64,000 nucleotides of DNA from Botryosphaeria dothidea (lineage: Eukaryota; Ascomycota; Dothideomycetes; Botryosphaeriales; Botryosphaeriaceae), in assembly GCA_011503125.2 (NCBI GenBank), contig WWBZ02000016.1:2480001-2544000 (forward strand), written 5' to 3'. The position numbers and the translations under genes were made by a program. The notes under the pieces were generated by a model that worked only from the letters and a program-made list of their open reading frames with translations, had not been told where the DNA came from and made no database searches. Positions 22,234 to 34,154 of this stretch are shown here, one piece after another (the first letter of the stretch is position 1; every line of letters begins with the position of its first letter).

Positions 22234-23997
22234 ATGAAGCATCCCTACCAGTGCATTGCGGCTCTTGACCGCGTGGGCTCTCAAGAGGCCAAGCTACTCT
22301 TGGCTGCGAGCGCCCATAATTTATACAGCATCGACCTTGTCACCGGCGAAGTTCGCAGCATATGGTCTGCTTCGACCTCCAGCCCTGGTCCAGTGAGTCG
22401 ATGTTCTTTACGCATTCCATGCCTTCTTCATGTTTTTTCTGCTTCCGTCGAGAATAATCTCCGTGAGCAGCAGCTGAGTCTGAGACAGCCCGAAGAGGAA
22501 CAACCAGAGACACCAGAAGGTCCGCCGGAGAAGAAAAGAAAAATTTCGGAAGGCTCGGCTTCTCGCCCCAAGGTTATCAGGCTTTCAGTTTCCAACGACG
22601 GCCAGTACGCCGTTGCTATCACCGGAGAAGACAAGCGTGTGCGCGTTTTCTCAGTGGAGCCAAGCGGCCAGTTGAAGCAACTCAGTGAGAGGTAAGATTT
22701 GCATCAACCCTCACTGTACTCGTCTTTATTGAACGCGATTTCAGGTCCATGCCGAAGCGGCCTTGCGCGGTTGTCATAACCCAGGACAACCAGACGATCC
22801 TCTGCGCGGATAAGTTCGGAGATGTTTATGCTTTACCACTTCAGCATACCCTGGAGGATGAGCAAGCATTTGCCATTCAAGCGGAGCAAGCGCCGAGGAC
22901 CTTTGTCCCTGCAGCCACTAACTTGACCGTTCACACGGCCAGAAATCGTAAAGCTTTGGAAGCCCAACTCAAACAGGAGACTCAAGCAAAGTCGAAAGAG
23001 CCGTTGCGATTCAAGCACGAACTACTTCTTGGCCATGTTTCCATGCTGACAGACTTGCTACTGATTACTCTTCACCCCGAAGACTCGAGGGCAGAGTTGA
23101 ACGGTTCCATTCCAGGACCGCGGGATTACATCTTGACATCAGATCGTGATGAGCACATTCGCGTATCGAGAGGGCAACCGCAGAGTCACGTCATCGAAGG
23201 CTTCTGTCTCGGCCACAAAGAGTTCGTAAGCAAGATGTGTCTAGCAACGCCACATATGCTCGTGTCTGGGGGTGGTGACGATCATTTGTTCGTGTGGGAC
23301 TGGCTCGAGGGCCAACTGCTGAGAAAGATTGCGATTCGAGACATCTTGGCCTCTATTTCCGATATAGGAGAGTTCGCAGGAGAGAAGAAACACGATTTCA
23401 GTGTTGCAGTTTCGGGCATCTGGGGCGCTCCTTGGCGGAGCAAGGAAAAGGTAGGAGCAAATTCCGGTGCACTCCCGAAGTGCAACCCTGGATCATGGTT
23501 GTGTGTGTGCTAATCACGAACAGACTGCAATCTTTGTGGCATTGGAAGGGGTGCCTGCGTTGGTGTCCGTGAGCTTGGAGGCATTGCGAGGGGCCGAGCC
23601 GGTCCGGGCAAAGGCCATCCCCCTCCCTGGCAATGTCTTGGACGTGGCGGCCGATTCGGATGGATTGATCATCTCGGTGGATAACATTCACGTGCCCGGG
23701 TCGACAAGCAACGTGCGCTCGGAAGAAGTAAACCCGCATTTCACAAGAGCTGACGATGCAAGCACATCTAAACTAACGAGCTGGCAGGTAGCAGAGAAGA
23801 CCACGCGCTTGTTTTGGACCGAGGGCCATGCAGATGGGAAGGAGGCGATCGTCGAGGTGTCTGCGATGTCGGGGAAGTCGCAGCTTGAGCGGGCGAATCA
23901 GCTGGACACGGCGGAGACTGGAAGCAACGAGGGTCTGGGCGAGCTGTTGTATGGGATCGCGAACCTACGGAAACGTGGAGGCTTGGGCGATGATTGA
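22234..23997 (+). CDS. TRM82: tRNA (guanine-N7-)-methyltransferase non-catalytic subunit Trm82 (WD40)
   Basis: WD-repeat partner of Trm8; the complex makes m7G46 in tRNA. Exons 22234..22691, 22745..23450 and 23524..23997; 545 residues as drawn. The WD blades include LSVSNDGQYAVAITGEDKRVRVF, DYILTSDRDEHIRVS and MLVSGGGDDHLFVWDW; the DRDEHIRVS plus GHKEFVSK pair is characteristic of Trm82/WDR4. A basic stretch EKKRKISEG could be a nuclear signal. The segment 22393-22452 (60 nt, GTGAGT..GAG, pyrimidine-rich, in frame) may be an additional intron; removing it leaves 525 residues. Confidence 0.88.
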
Positions 23998-24653
23998 TTA
24001 TCATGATAACAGAGGCTGGAACTGAGTTATCTAGGGCTGATGCGAAAGCACGGGCTTGGGGAGGCCGTGGGTGGCCGTCCATATGCCGTTCCGGCGGAGG
24101 GCCAGATCGTACTGTGAGGTAATCAGCTCGGGGTGTGGGGTCCACTCGAGAAGCACCGGCGCCGCTCGCTGCGCTTTCGCAGGGCCCTTTGCCGGCCGAT
24201 TGCGCCATGAACCTTCGAGTACCACCACTTAGAAATCAAAGGCTTTGACCATAAGGCTCCACTGCTTCAGCGATAAATACTCTTGGCCGCGCTCTTGTTG
24301 CACCTCACGCCTGTCCACTGCTTTCGCTGCGCTTCGCTTCCGAACGCCTGCCCGCCGAGCCCCACCGTCTGCGCCCGCATTCCGTCACTTTTCGGCCCTT
24401 GGAATTTCTACCTACGCGCCTACGTGGACCCAGATCTCGACAACCCCTCTGTCGCCCCATTGTCCACACGAACTTCGCCCTCGCAACCGCCAAAGTGTTT
24501 GCCGCAGCTTTTCGCAGAGCGACCGCCTCACCTCTTCGCGCCTCCATCTCTGTTCCGCTCGCCGCAGCCGCGTCCTTACAACAGAGACAAACGGCCGCTT
24601 CCGGACTCCCAGCCGCCTCTTCCATCTCCGCAGCACTTCAAAGCTCCAGAAAT
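23998..24653. other. TRR1 promoter and leader
   Basis: A CT-rich 5' region upstream of thioredoxin reductase. It holds overlapping frames on both strands without domain signatures. Confidence 0.45.
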
Positions 24654-25992
24654 ATGCACTCAAAAGTCGTCAGTACGTTTTGTTCTCCCCTCAGTCCACA
24701 CGCGACCACTTGCTAACCCCCTGTCACAGTTATCGGGTATGCATTCTTCCCTTTTGCGCGCGTGGCGGCCATTCGGGCCGCCCAAGGTTCTAGAAGGACA
24801 AGTTACTGACGGGCTTCTTTGTGCAGTTCTGGCCCCGCTGGCCACACGGCAGCCATCTACGCAGCGCGTGCTGATCTGAAGCGTGAGTTGCTCTGGCAAC
24901 CGTTCGTGTTTCTGGGCTCCCTTCTGACAATCTTGTAGCCGTCCTGTATGAGGGTTTCCTTGCGCTCGGTATCGCCGCTGGTGGTCAATTGACTACCACC
25001 GATGAAGTCGAGAACTACCCCGGTTTCAAGCACATCCAGGGCTCCACCTTGATGGTAAGTCTGCCTCTCAGAACCTTGGCGTGAGAACATCCACCTGATT
25101 TTTGCGGGTTGAATTGTAGGACCAAATGCGCGCTCAGTCCGAAGCCTGCGGTACCGAGATCGTTTCGCAGACCGTCGGCAAGGTTGATCTGAGCCAGCGT
25201 CCCTTCAAGTACTGGCTGCACCCCATGGGTGACGACGACATCCTCGAGGAGGAAACCCACACTGCGGATACTATTATCATCGCTACCGGCGCCAAGGCGA
25301 GGAGACTGGATCTGCCTGGCGAGGAGAAGTTCTGGGGTAATGGTGTTAGCGCCTGCGCTGTCTGTGACGGCTCCGCCCCCATTTTCCGCAACAAGCCCCT
25401 TGTTGTCATCGGTGGTGGTGACTCCGCCGTTGAAGAGGCTATCTACCTCACGAAGAAGGCCTCCAAGGTCTACGTCCTGGTTCGCCGCGACGTTCTGCGT
25501 GCGTCAAAGTCCAATGCAAAGAGGCTCGAGACCAACCCCAAGGTTGAGATCAGGTACAACAGCCAGGCCACCGAGATCAAGGGTGAGGAGAAGGCTGGTG
25601 GTCTCATGACCCACCTCGTCGTGAGGAACAACAAGACCAACGAGACCGAGACTCTGGATGCCAATGGTCTGTTCTACGCTGTCGGTCACGACCCCGCCAC
25701 TGCTCTGTTCAAGGACCAGCTTAAGATGGATGAGGATGGCTACCTTATCACCGAGCCCGGTCGTGGTCTCACCAGCGTCGAGGGCGTCTTCGCCGCTGGC
25801 GATGTCCAGGATAAGCGCTACAGGCAGGCCATCACCAGCGCCGGTTCTGGCTGCATTGCTGCGCTTGAGGCTGAGAAATTCCTTGTGGAGAGCGAGGAAG
25901 AGCCCGAGAACAAGCTGGAGGCCGATAATGAGGTCAAGAAGTCCCAGGCCAACGGCGTCGTCCCTGAGTACCGCTCCAACCCTACCCTCTAA
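24654..25992 (+). CDS. TRR1: Thioredoxin reductase (NADPH), low-molecular-weight type
   Basis: FAD enzyme reducing thioredoxin with NADPH, central to thiol redox control. Five exons: 24654..24672, 24730..24736, 24827..24882, 24939..25054, 25120..25992; 1071 nt, 356 residues. The FAD-binding [15 protein letters not shown] is assembled across three junctions. Redox centre CAVC is at residues 145-148; the NADPH motif [10 protein letters not shown] and the C-terminal FAD motif [16 protein letters not shown] follow. A Glu-rich tail extends beyond the yeast protein. Exon 2 is just 7 nt, and the frame and the Rossmann motif both require it. Confidence 0.95.
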
Positions 25993-26842
25993 ATAATTCC
26001 CTCTACGACCTGTATAGAGGATTGCGATAGTACGCGATCACCATTCCCGAGCAAGGATCGATTTTCGACAGCCGGGATTTCCTTTCCGCATCACTTTAGA
26101 GCTCCCTTTGGCGATAGAGCGGCAGATACCACCTCACCTCTGCGATCACCTCTTGTTTTTTTGGTACACTAAAAAAGATACTCATGTAAGCCCGAGTCGA
26201 TGATTCATGGATAGAAGGGAAGGTTTTGCATAGTCTACATGGTTGGACTTTCACGGATATGGGTGGATGAGCTTGATACGTGGGTGGGTCAAACTTACTG
26301 TAATGACGCCGGTGGCTTCTGTCGATAGACTCCGGGAGCAGACTAGATATACGAAATAAGACATCAAGTTCAGACAAATCCCTAGGCTTCCAAGCACTTG
26401 AAATTGCCAGCCCCTTTTGTGACGCACCGGTCCGTGAAGATGACCTTGAGAGGACTCATAGCCCGGGACGATGATTTGACAGAATTCTTGTGCAGTGCGT
26501 ACGTGTTGGCTTCCGAAAAGCATTGCCGGAGCAAGTTCACGTATGGTGCCGGAATGGGGGAGTAGGATTGCTCTTTGTTGACTTTTTGATATTGAATATG
26601 CACATGTCTAGATCTTCTGTGTCTCCGCCATTCATTTCAGCATAGGAACGAAATCCAAAATTTCATGCCATTGCCAAAGGGTGTCAGTGATTGTTGTGGC
26701 GAACAGATGTGGCTGATGAGGCAATTTACCCTATGTGGGCTAGCGCCAAAAAAGTGCTGGAGAAAGAACGCGACGAAGTTTCTCGGCGGCCTCGAAGATT
26801 TCATCCTAGAATCAACCACACCTCTACCCAATTTCTTCCACC
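25993..26842. other. Intergenic between TRR1 and RRM gene
   Basis: 3' UTR of TRR1 and promoter of the RRM gene. Short frames only; nothing recognised. Confidence 0.5.
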
Positions 26843-27920
26843 ATGTAAGTCTTCCTGACTGAAGGAGTCGTATATTCGTATACAGAGCCAATTATTGACC
26901 ATGCGTCCCTTCACAGGTTTCTCTTCCGCCGCGCCGCGCTCCGCGCAACCAGCTCCATCGCCGCCGCCGGCAACAGACCGCGCACCTTCACCAGCCTCTC
27001 CGTCACTCCTTCCGCCTTCCGCCCGCGCCAGCAACAATGGCTGTCCGCGGCCCAGCGCCGCTTCAACAGCGATGACTCGGCCGTCGCCCGCCCGAGCGAG
27101 GAGAAGACGACCGACGAGACCGTCGAAGAGACCACAGGCAGCTCCGCTGATGCGGAAGATCAGTCCGCCCTCGCATCCGCCTTCGATTCGGCCGCCGAGA
27201 CGACGGGCGACGCGTTCAACGCCGCGGCCACCGCGGTGGGCGGTGCTGCCGCGCAGGCATTTGGCCGCGCGCAGGGCGAGGACCGGAGGCAGTTCGTCCC
27301 GACAGAGGGCAAGAAGACGCTCTACGTCGGCAACCTGTTCTTCCAGACGACCGAGGATCAGGTGAGGCAGGAGTTTTCCAAGTACGGAAACATTCAGAAG
27401 ACCACCATCATCCGGGACCCAGCGGGCTTGAGCAGAGGGTAAGAGCGTCCCTTTCTGAAGAATTGGGTGTGCAGTGGAGTACTGACAGTGCATCAGGTTC
27501 GGCTACGTCGAGTTCGAGACCGACGAAGAGGCCGCCACCGCCATCGTACAGATGAACCAGCGTATCCTCGACGGCCGCCGCCTGACGGTGCAGCACCACC
27601 GCCGCCGCGAGGAGGCCGATCGGCCGCAGCGTTCGCGCCGCAATGAGGGCGCCGTCAATCCGCCCAGCAAGACGCTCTTCATCGGCAACATGTCGTTCGA
27701 GATGAGCGACCGCGACCTCAACGACCTGTTCCGCGAGATCAGGAACGTGCTCGACGTGCGCGTCGCCATCGACCGTCGCACCGGCCAGCCCCGCGGCTTC
27801 GCCCACGCTGACTTCATCGACGAGACCAGCGCCACCAAAGCCAAAGAAGTGCTTGAGAATAAGGAGGTCTACGGCAGGAGGTTGCGCGTGGACTACAGTC
27901 GCTCGAGCCAGAGGTCGTAG
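26843..27920 (+). CDS. Mitochondrial RNA-binding protein with two RRM domains
   Basis: Exons 26843..26844, 26917..27438 and 27497..27920; 948 nt, 315 residues. The initiator ATG is split: exon 1 gives AT, exon 2 gives G. The resulting N-terminus MFLFRRAALRATSSIAAAG, with further Arg-rich sequence and RRFNSDD, is a strong mitochondrial presequence. RRM1 has RNP2 LYVGNL and RNP1 RGFGYVEF (made across intron 2); RRM2 has LFIGNM and RGFAHADF. The Ala/Thr-rich linker after the presequence is low complexity. It resembles fungal mitochondrial RNP-type proteins; the exact RNA target is unknown. Confidence 0.82.
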
Positions 27921-30900
27921 CGGAATTACACGTATGACGGTGTGCTGGATTCTGGTCGGCTCCTGTAGAACGGAGGAGAGATTGTACGAAATCGGGGGGA
28001 AACGCGTCCTTACCACGGGGTGATCTTTCCGACTTCTTCACTTCACAGTGTCTTTTAGACTCTTCTTGTTGGGGGGCTTTTTCATGATGCAGTATGGCGC
28101 TATTTGTATTATATTTGCACGGGAAGGTAAAAAGGGAATGCCACACTTCACTTTTGACGAACAATGGGGAGTGTACGTATGTTGTCGAAGTATTTGAGTG
28201 TCTCATTTGATCCTTTTCTTGTAAGTAACGATTCGGACATACTTTCGGCAAGCAAGTATGGATGAAGAGACAACAGAAGATGCCTGCTTTGGCCTCCGCT
28301 TTACGCTTAAATGCTCAATATGCTTGAATGGAAGGAGAGTCAGGACTAAGGTATGAGAGAACGTTACAAGTCTATGAGAACGACACTCAAAGGTTAAGAT
28401 GGTTGCTTACTTGAGGACAAAATTGATCAAGTTCCCAGTTAATTACTATCAAAGTGACATTGGCGCTCGTTGGACCCCATCTGCTGCACATTCGTGTAAG
28501 AGGGAGCTCTGTCAGAGGGATCTCTTACCCATCAGCTCATCAGGCAAACACCACTTTCTCTCCTTTTGCCCAACCGTCTGCCACCACAGCCCAACGACAA
28601 GGACCAAGATCCTGCAGCATAGAAATGGCCCCATCGCCAATCCCCAGCGCGCGCGAATAAAAAAAAAGTTGGCGAAGCCGAGGTTCGCATCATCTTTCCC
28701 CGTTGTATCCCAGAAGGACATCCCTCCCCCATGACCGATTCAGTACTTCAGCTCCTCTTGATTGTTTTCAGCTTTGCTTTTCAGCTTGCGGCCGCGCGTT
28801 CTCTGCCTGTTTTACCCCCCTCCCCATGCTACTCCTCCTCGACGGAACTGCCCCTTCCGGAACGCATTGGTCGTATCGGTTTCCTGGGAGGTTGATGCAC
28901 CGTTTCGGTACTACCATCAGCCGGACAGACGCTGCTCCACCCGCCCCTTGCAGTAGCAGCAGCAGTAGCCTCACCTTCTTTATTGCTGTGTCCCGCTTTT
29001 TCCAAGATTTACCCTTTCAGGAAGGTGATGGGGCTGTGGGGTGGGGGTGGTGTCCTCGGGTGTGACAGATCTTCTTGAAGAAAAAAACGGTTCAGCTGGG
29101 CTGAGAGTAAGAGAGGGATAGAGAGAGGGAGCGGGAGCTTACAAGGGTGCTGCTCCTGCTCCTCCATACAAGGAAGGAAACAAAGGCTGGGGGTGAGACA
29201 AGGTAGACGTCAGCTTTCAACTTCCCTGTTCGCCCGCCTGCCCGGTATTGTACTCCGATGGACTGTGTCGATGAACTTCAGATCTGGAGATCCGGTGAAA
29301 CAATCAATATAGGAGAAAGAGAAATGAGAAAAAAGGATCAGTGTAGAAGCCAGGGAGTGTCAGGGTTCCGTCTGAAAGAGGAACTTCCGATGAATGAGAG
29401 ATACGCGCCCAGATGCCTTTCAGTAGGCGAGAGCGAAAGGGGAAACATGACTCCACGGAGGAAGCGAGGCTGGCTGAGATGATCACAGCTCGTGATGGGG
29501 GCAATTCTATCAACTTCCCGAAACAACGGTGACGGTTGTCACTGTGTTGTCTATGGGGACAAGGGCTGGAGATGCAGGGAAATGCGAAAATGGGAAAAGG
29601 ACGTGATGAGGCTTTTCGGGCTCTCATCAGCTCTGAGCGATAATAAATCCGGAGGATAATAATGTCAAGGTCCAGGTCAAGGATGAAGGAGCAATATCAA
29701 GGAAAAAGCCCCTGTGATGGTCGACCCGCGGAGTCGGCAGATCTCCTTGTCAGCCGGGATGGTGTCTCTGGACAGTGGTTCGGCCCAATGGGACGGACAG
29801 CGAGATCTCGATTTACGAGGGTGTGCACTGCACGAAACCTGAAACCTCCGCCGATATCCTTTTGCTTTTTCCTTTGCCCTGTATTTTCGCCTCTTTATTT
29901 TTGGGGGCCAAACGTGAGGGGAACTTTCTGGAAGGAGCAGGCTCGTGCGACATGCCAGAGGATCTGAAAGTGGTACCTCTTATCGAGTGTGGCATTTGTC
30001 GTCAAGGGGATTTTCGTTTACGATGAGCAAAGAGCAAGAAAAAGGGAGATGGGAAAAGAAATTACTCGGCGACGTAAAAGGGAAAAGCAACGAGCGGAAT
30101 TCGGATCCGGCACGATGGATTGGCGTGTGCTGTTCATTGGATGACGGGGGGAAGCGAGGAAAATTGACCGCAACTGGCAAGCTCGCAGGTGAGGATGGCA
30201 TTGCCCTACCATTTGCCCCGTCTTTCTGCCAAGGCCCAGCCGTTGAGAGATTCGCCACGACGGTGAGATGGTCGTATGAGCGGTGCTCGCACCGAGCGGA
30301 CAGTCGGGAAATGATAACCTGAAGAGAATGCCAACCCGACGGCACACGGCATGTACAGTACATGTACATGTACATCGAGCAGGTGTTAGATGTATGTAGG
30401 CGTGAGTGTGTGGTATGCAGCCAGACATGTACCTCCGAGCACAGATACAGCATCGCATGCGGCCAAGGGAGGCGACACGTCGAACGCAGAGCAGCCCCAG
30501 TAAGAAGAATACAAAACGCAATGCAGCGAGCATGTGCGATGACCAACAGCAAGGGAAGCAGCCGTGTTGGGCGTGTCAAAGCAGCAGGTAAGCAGCATCC
30601 TGTGCGCATTCCAGAGGAAATAGGGAACGATCCCAGCCAATCTGCAGTTCCTTCGTTGCCTTCCCCACGAGGATTGGACGGAGCGGTGGCAAATGGAGCG
30701 TGGGTAAAAGGCCATGGATGAGGGTGAGGCTCACACACAGTCCGCAAAATGCAGAGATGTGGGAGGCGGACAGGGTTCCGGTGGGAGAGGATGACAGAGC
30801 AGAGGGAAGCAAAAGAAGAGGGCAGCGAATACCAAGCAGCCCGCAAGCACGCCCGATCTTCCGCCCCTCGCGCTTACCCTTTTTCATGCATATGATCGCG

Positions 30901-32187
30901 CCGATGATGTGCTAGCCCGCCCGAGACGCAGGCGCGGAAGCAAACGTTACCCGTTCCGCTCCTGCAGGGTGGTACGTTACTTGCCGGGGTATTTTTCACC
31001 TTCGTGACTCCTACTGCCATCCTCTGTATCCCCGTCCTTGCGTATGCATGAGCTTTTGCTCAATCCCGGTGGTTTGGTCAAAAAAACCTTTCCGTCACTG
31101 GTCCGATTTTGTGGGTTCGCCGCGGCTGTCTGCTTTCCTTCCCCCCCCCCCCCCCCGTTGGCTCACTGGCGCTGTTTATGTTGCTGCTAACGCGGCTGTT
31201 GTATTTCCATATTCCCTTGCCTGTGGACCGGTCCTGACCTGTGCTGTCATGCAATGTATATGTACGTCTAATGTACGCACGTACCCGGTTGGAGGTGCGG
31301 ATCAGAATGGTTGCGTCCGCAATCGAGCCAGGAGCGGTCTACCGTGGTGGAGTGAGTAAAATTATGAGCAGCCTCTTAGATCCCGCCACGATAGGTTGGA
31401 AGGGAAAGAATTACACGAAAGGAATTTCGCAAAATGTATGCAACACGCAAAGTGGCATTACGGAGTCTAATTGCGCGGTGTGAAGGAGACCAAAAGAATT
31501 CTTCATCCTAAATTTCCAACGCCCCGTCTGTCATTCCCCCCGTTTTTCCCTGATATGCTGTGGCTGCAGATTCTGGCGTGAGGACAAATGAAGTGGAGAC
31601 TGAAAATGAGAATGAACAATGAAGAAAGTAACGCGTGCCCGGAAGCAAGGGATACTGAGAGGAGTTGTGGTTGGAGAAAAGTCAACTTCCACACGCAGGG
31701 ACTTCAAATCTCTCGATGAAACTAGCGTAAACATTAAAACAAGATAAGGAAGTGAAGTTTTGCAATCAAAAGAAAGCCACTATGAGGAAATGTACGAGTT
31801 GAAAACTCCTTGGCTCCAGGATGCTGTGCAATGCCATGTCAAATCCGCATTCGTGCAAGCGTAAAGGAAAAACGCAAAAAGCCTGTACGTGCCTGGTTCC
31901 TGCAAGCGCGACTGGGTATGGGCGTCGGTGTCGGTGTGTGACCCGACCCACACGCGCGAGGTGACATGTCTCTCGACGTTACGCAACAGCAGAGGCACCC
32001 GCAGCGGCCAGCCAGCCAACAGTGGCGGCTGCTCGTTGATGTTAGCTGCTGCGGCACGATGGGTGCGTGCGCCTCGCAACCACACCATCGGAGCTTACAG
32101 GCCAGAACAAGCGCCGAGGTGGAAAAGAAGCGGGAAGCCAGAGCAGCCAGAAAAGAAGACGCTGACAGCCGAGCCTGAGAGGAAGGA
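27921..32187. other. Long gene-free convergent interval (4.27 kb)
   Basis: Both flanking genes end here, so no promoter is obviously required. Frames up to 288 codons occur but are rich in Cys, His, Ser and Arg, lack motifs and overlap frames on the opposite strand. It contains purine-rich tracts around 29,090-29,170, a GTACATGTACATGTACAT palindromic repeat near 30,355 and a run of 16 C at 31,141-31,156. I see no tRNA, transposon ends or protein family; a long non-coding RNA or fast-evolving gene remains possible. Confidence 0.55.
31141..31156. repeat. C16 homopolymer
   Basis: Sixteen consecutive C residues in non-coding DNA, likely length-variable. Confidence 0.85.
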
Positions 32188-33563
32188 TTATGCGAAGTAC
32201 CGGAATATCAAGGCCAGGCCGATTAGGAGGAATAACGCTTGCAATAAGCCGGACTGTGCCGTCAAAACCGGGTAACGCGAGCTTAGGTATGAAGGAGGCG
32301 ACGACAGTGGCAGAGGCGCGGAAGCGGAGGGGCAAGAGCAGGATGAGCAAGCGGAAGGCGGGGGTGTCGTCGGGGTTGTTGTCTTTGTCGGATCGCCCTT
32401 GACGGCGGCTGATGCATCGGAATCGGGAGATAGGCGGACGGGTGAGATCTGCTGGTCTTGGACATTCTCTGATTCGGCGGTGTCCTCGACCAGCCTGCGG
32501 ATGACGCGCGCGGGATTTCCGTACGCGAGATGCTCGGGCGGGACATCCTGTGAGATGTTAGCGGGCGGAGCGCGCGGATCGGACTTCCGTGACCAGGCTG
32601 AAGGGATTTCTTGTTGGTGGTGGGCTAAAATAGCAGGGCAAGCAGGGTTGTCAGGCAGCAGGGTAGGGGAACCGGCCGGGGGAGGACAAGGCAGGGCAAT
32701 GTCTGAGCACTGGCTCGGGATTGGTGGCCCGTTACTTTTTCTTAATTTAGTGAGGAACCGAGAGTGCGGACCGCCCTGATGGGTTGTGTGTATATGTGCT
32801 GCTCATGCGTTTGGGTTCAAGTCAACGCTTACCTTCGTCACCACGCTGCCAGCGCCGATCACACAGCCTCTTCCAATGCGCACACCAGGCCTACAAGACA
32901 AACACGTCAGCCCAACCGCAACAGGCAGATACCGCCAAATGATTGCATATATCCAGCTGGCAGGGGTGCTACTCACATGATGATCACATTACCGCCAATC
33001 CAGCAGTCATCTTCGATAGTGACCGAGCTGGCTAGACTCGGCGCTCCCAAGGGGCCGGCCCGCTCGCGATAGTCGAGGGGGTGGCCAACCGCATAGATGG
33101 ACGTGTTAGGGCCGATGAGGCAACGTTCGCCGATCCTGACGGGAAGGACAGGCGTGTCGCAGACGGTAAAGTTGCGGTTGATGAACGTCGACGCGCCGAC
33201 CAGGAGCTTGGTGCCGTAATCAATATATACCGGAGGCTTTACATAGGGCGTGCCCTTGGAGAAGGGGTTGCTGTTGTTGCAACCCGCTGCGATGTCGGTG
33301 AGCTCATCTTCACAAGGTGGAGTGATTGAGCCCGTTGTCACAATGCTAACATCATGTGTAAGCCTTCCGCCCAAGGGTGCGCTAGGACCCGAAGTAATGC
33401 AAGGGTTTGCTTACTTTCTCCACAGGTTGGATCGTTGCTCGACGGTCGCGTCCTCAGGCATTTGGTTGTACGTCCGGCAGGCCATTGCACACCGCAGACG
33501 CGCAGCGCGAAAGTCATCGTCCCCAGCCGGGAAGGGGATCGAGCCCAATTTTGTGTTAACCAT
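32188..33563 (-). CDS. NodL / maltose O-acetyltransferase-like, left-handed beta-helix
   Basis: Hexapeptide-repeat acetyltransferase using acetyl-CoA on a sugar or related acceptor. Four exons: 33563..33415, 33345..32977, 32890..32833, 32547..32188; 936 nt, 311 residues. The N-terminal Mac-type helix region (FRAARLRCAMACRTYN) is followed by beta-helix coils: YIDYGTKLLVGASTFINRN, IGERCLIGPNTSIYAVGHPLD (catalytic His), IEDDCWIGGNVIIM and GVRIGRGCVIGAGSVVTK, then DVPPEHLAYGNPARVIR, where typical enzymes nearly stop. Here about 100 extra residues follow: a polar linker, a Cys/Ser/Pro patch (SACSSCSCPSAS) and a hydrophobic C-terminus (LLQALFLLIGLALIF). The third intron is long (285 nt). The extension is inferred from an open frame and is less certain than the core. 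Confidence 0.8.
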
Positions 33564-34154
33564 GACCGGAAGTGTGGGTACTCGAGCGAGCAAGGAGAGG
33601 AAGTTCTTTTGCGAGTGGCGGTCCTTAGGGCGTTTTGCTTTGCGCCGCAGAGGCCGGTGGGAGGGGTACTCGAGCGAAAGGGCAGAAAGGTGGGCAGGCG
33701 ACGTTCGAGGTTGAGAAGGCAAGCCTTGCTACCAGGGTTTGATGAGGTTGAAAATTACGGCGAGGATGTGGTGGAGATGGCGAAAGAGTTGCTCGAGGTA
33801 TTTAAAGCACCGTCAGCGCGAGGACGCGGCTGCCAGCGCATTAGTATTTAAAATGTTCAGCAGTGAATGACATGGTGTTTACGCATCCGCTATACTTCAA
33901 CGCCTACCGCCGATCAGCTGCCTGTCACCGCCTCTCTCGTTCTTTATTGAACCTCGTAACCATGGCACAGCAGCTGAGGGCCGGGGAGGGAAGAAAAGAG
34001 GCACCCAGTCGGTGGCCCTGGGCCGCCCTGTGGCACGCATACGCCACGGGCCTGGAGATACAACTGTATATCGTACAGCTACTGTGGACCCTGCGCGGCC
34101 TACCGCGTCAGTCTACGACCCATTGTGCAACCATATCGCGCAGCTCACCTTCCA
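33564..34154. other. Intergenic between acetyltransferase and MSH1
   Basis: A 590-bp spacer upstream of the acetyltransferase and downstream of MSH1. No gene is seen. Confidence 0.5.

Noticed and set aside
29980..30846. 288-codon minus-strand frame in the gene-free interval
   Set aside because: Composition (Cys, His, Ser, Pro) is unlike a protein, it overlaps frames on the other strand, and it includes a palindromic repeat translated as Met-Tyr runs.
32814..32825. GGTTCAAGTC resembling a tRNA B box
   Set aside because: It lies in the third intron of the acetyltransferase and no matching A box or acceptor stem surrounds it.
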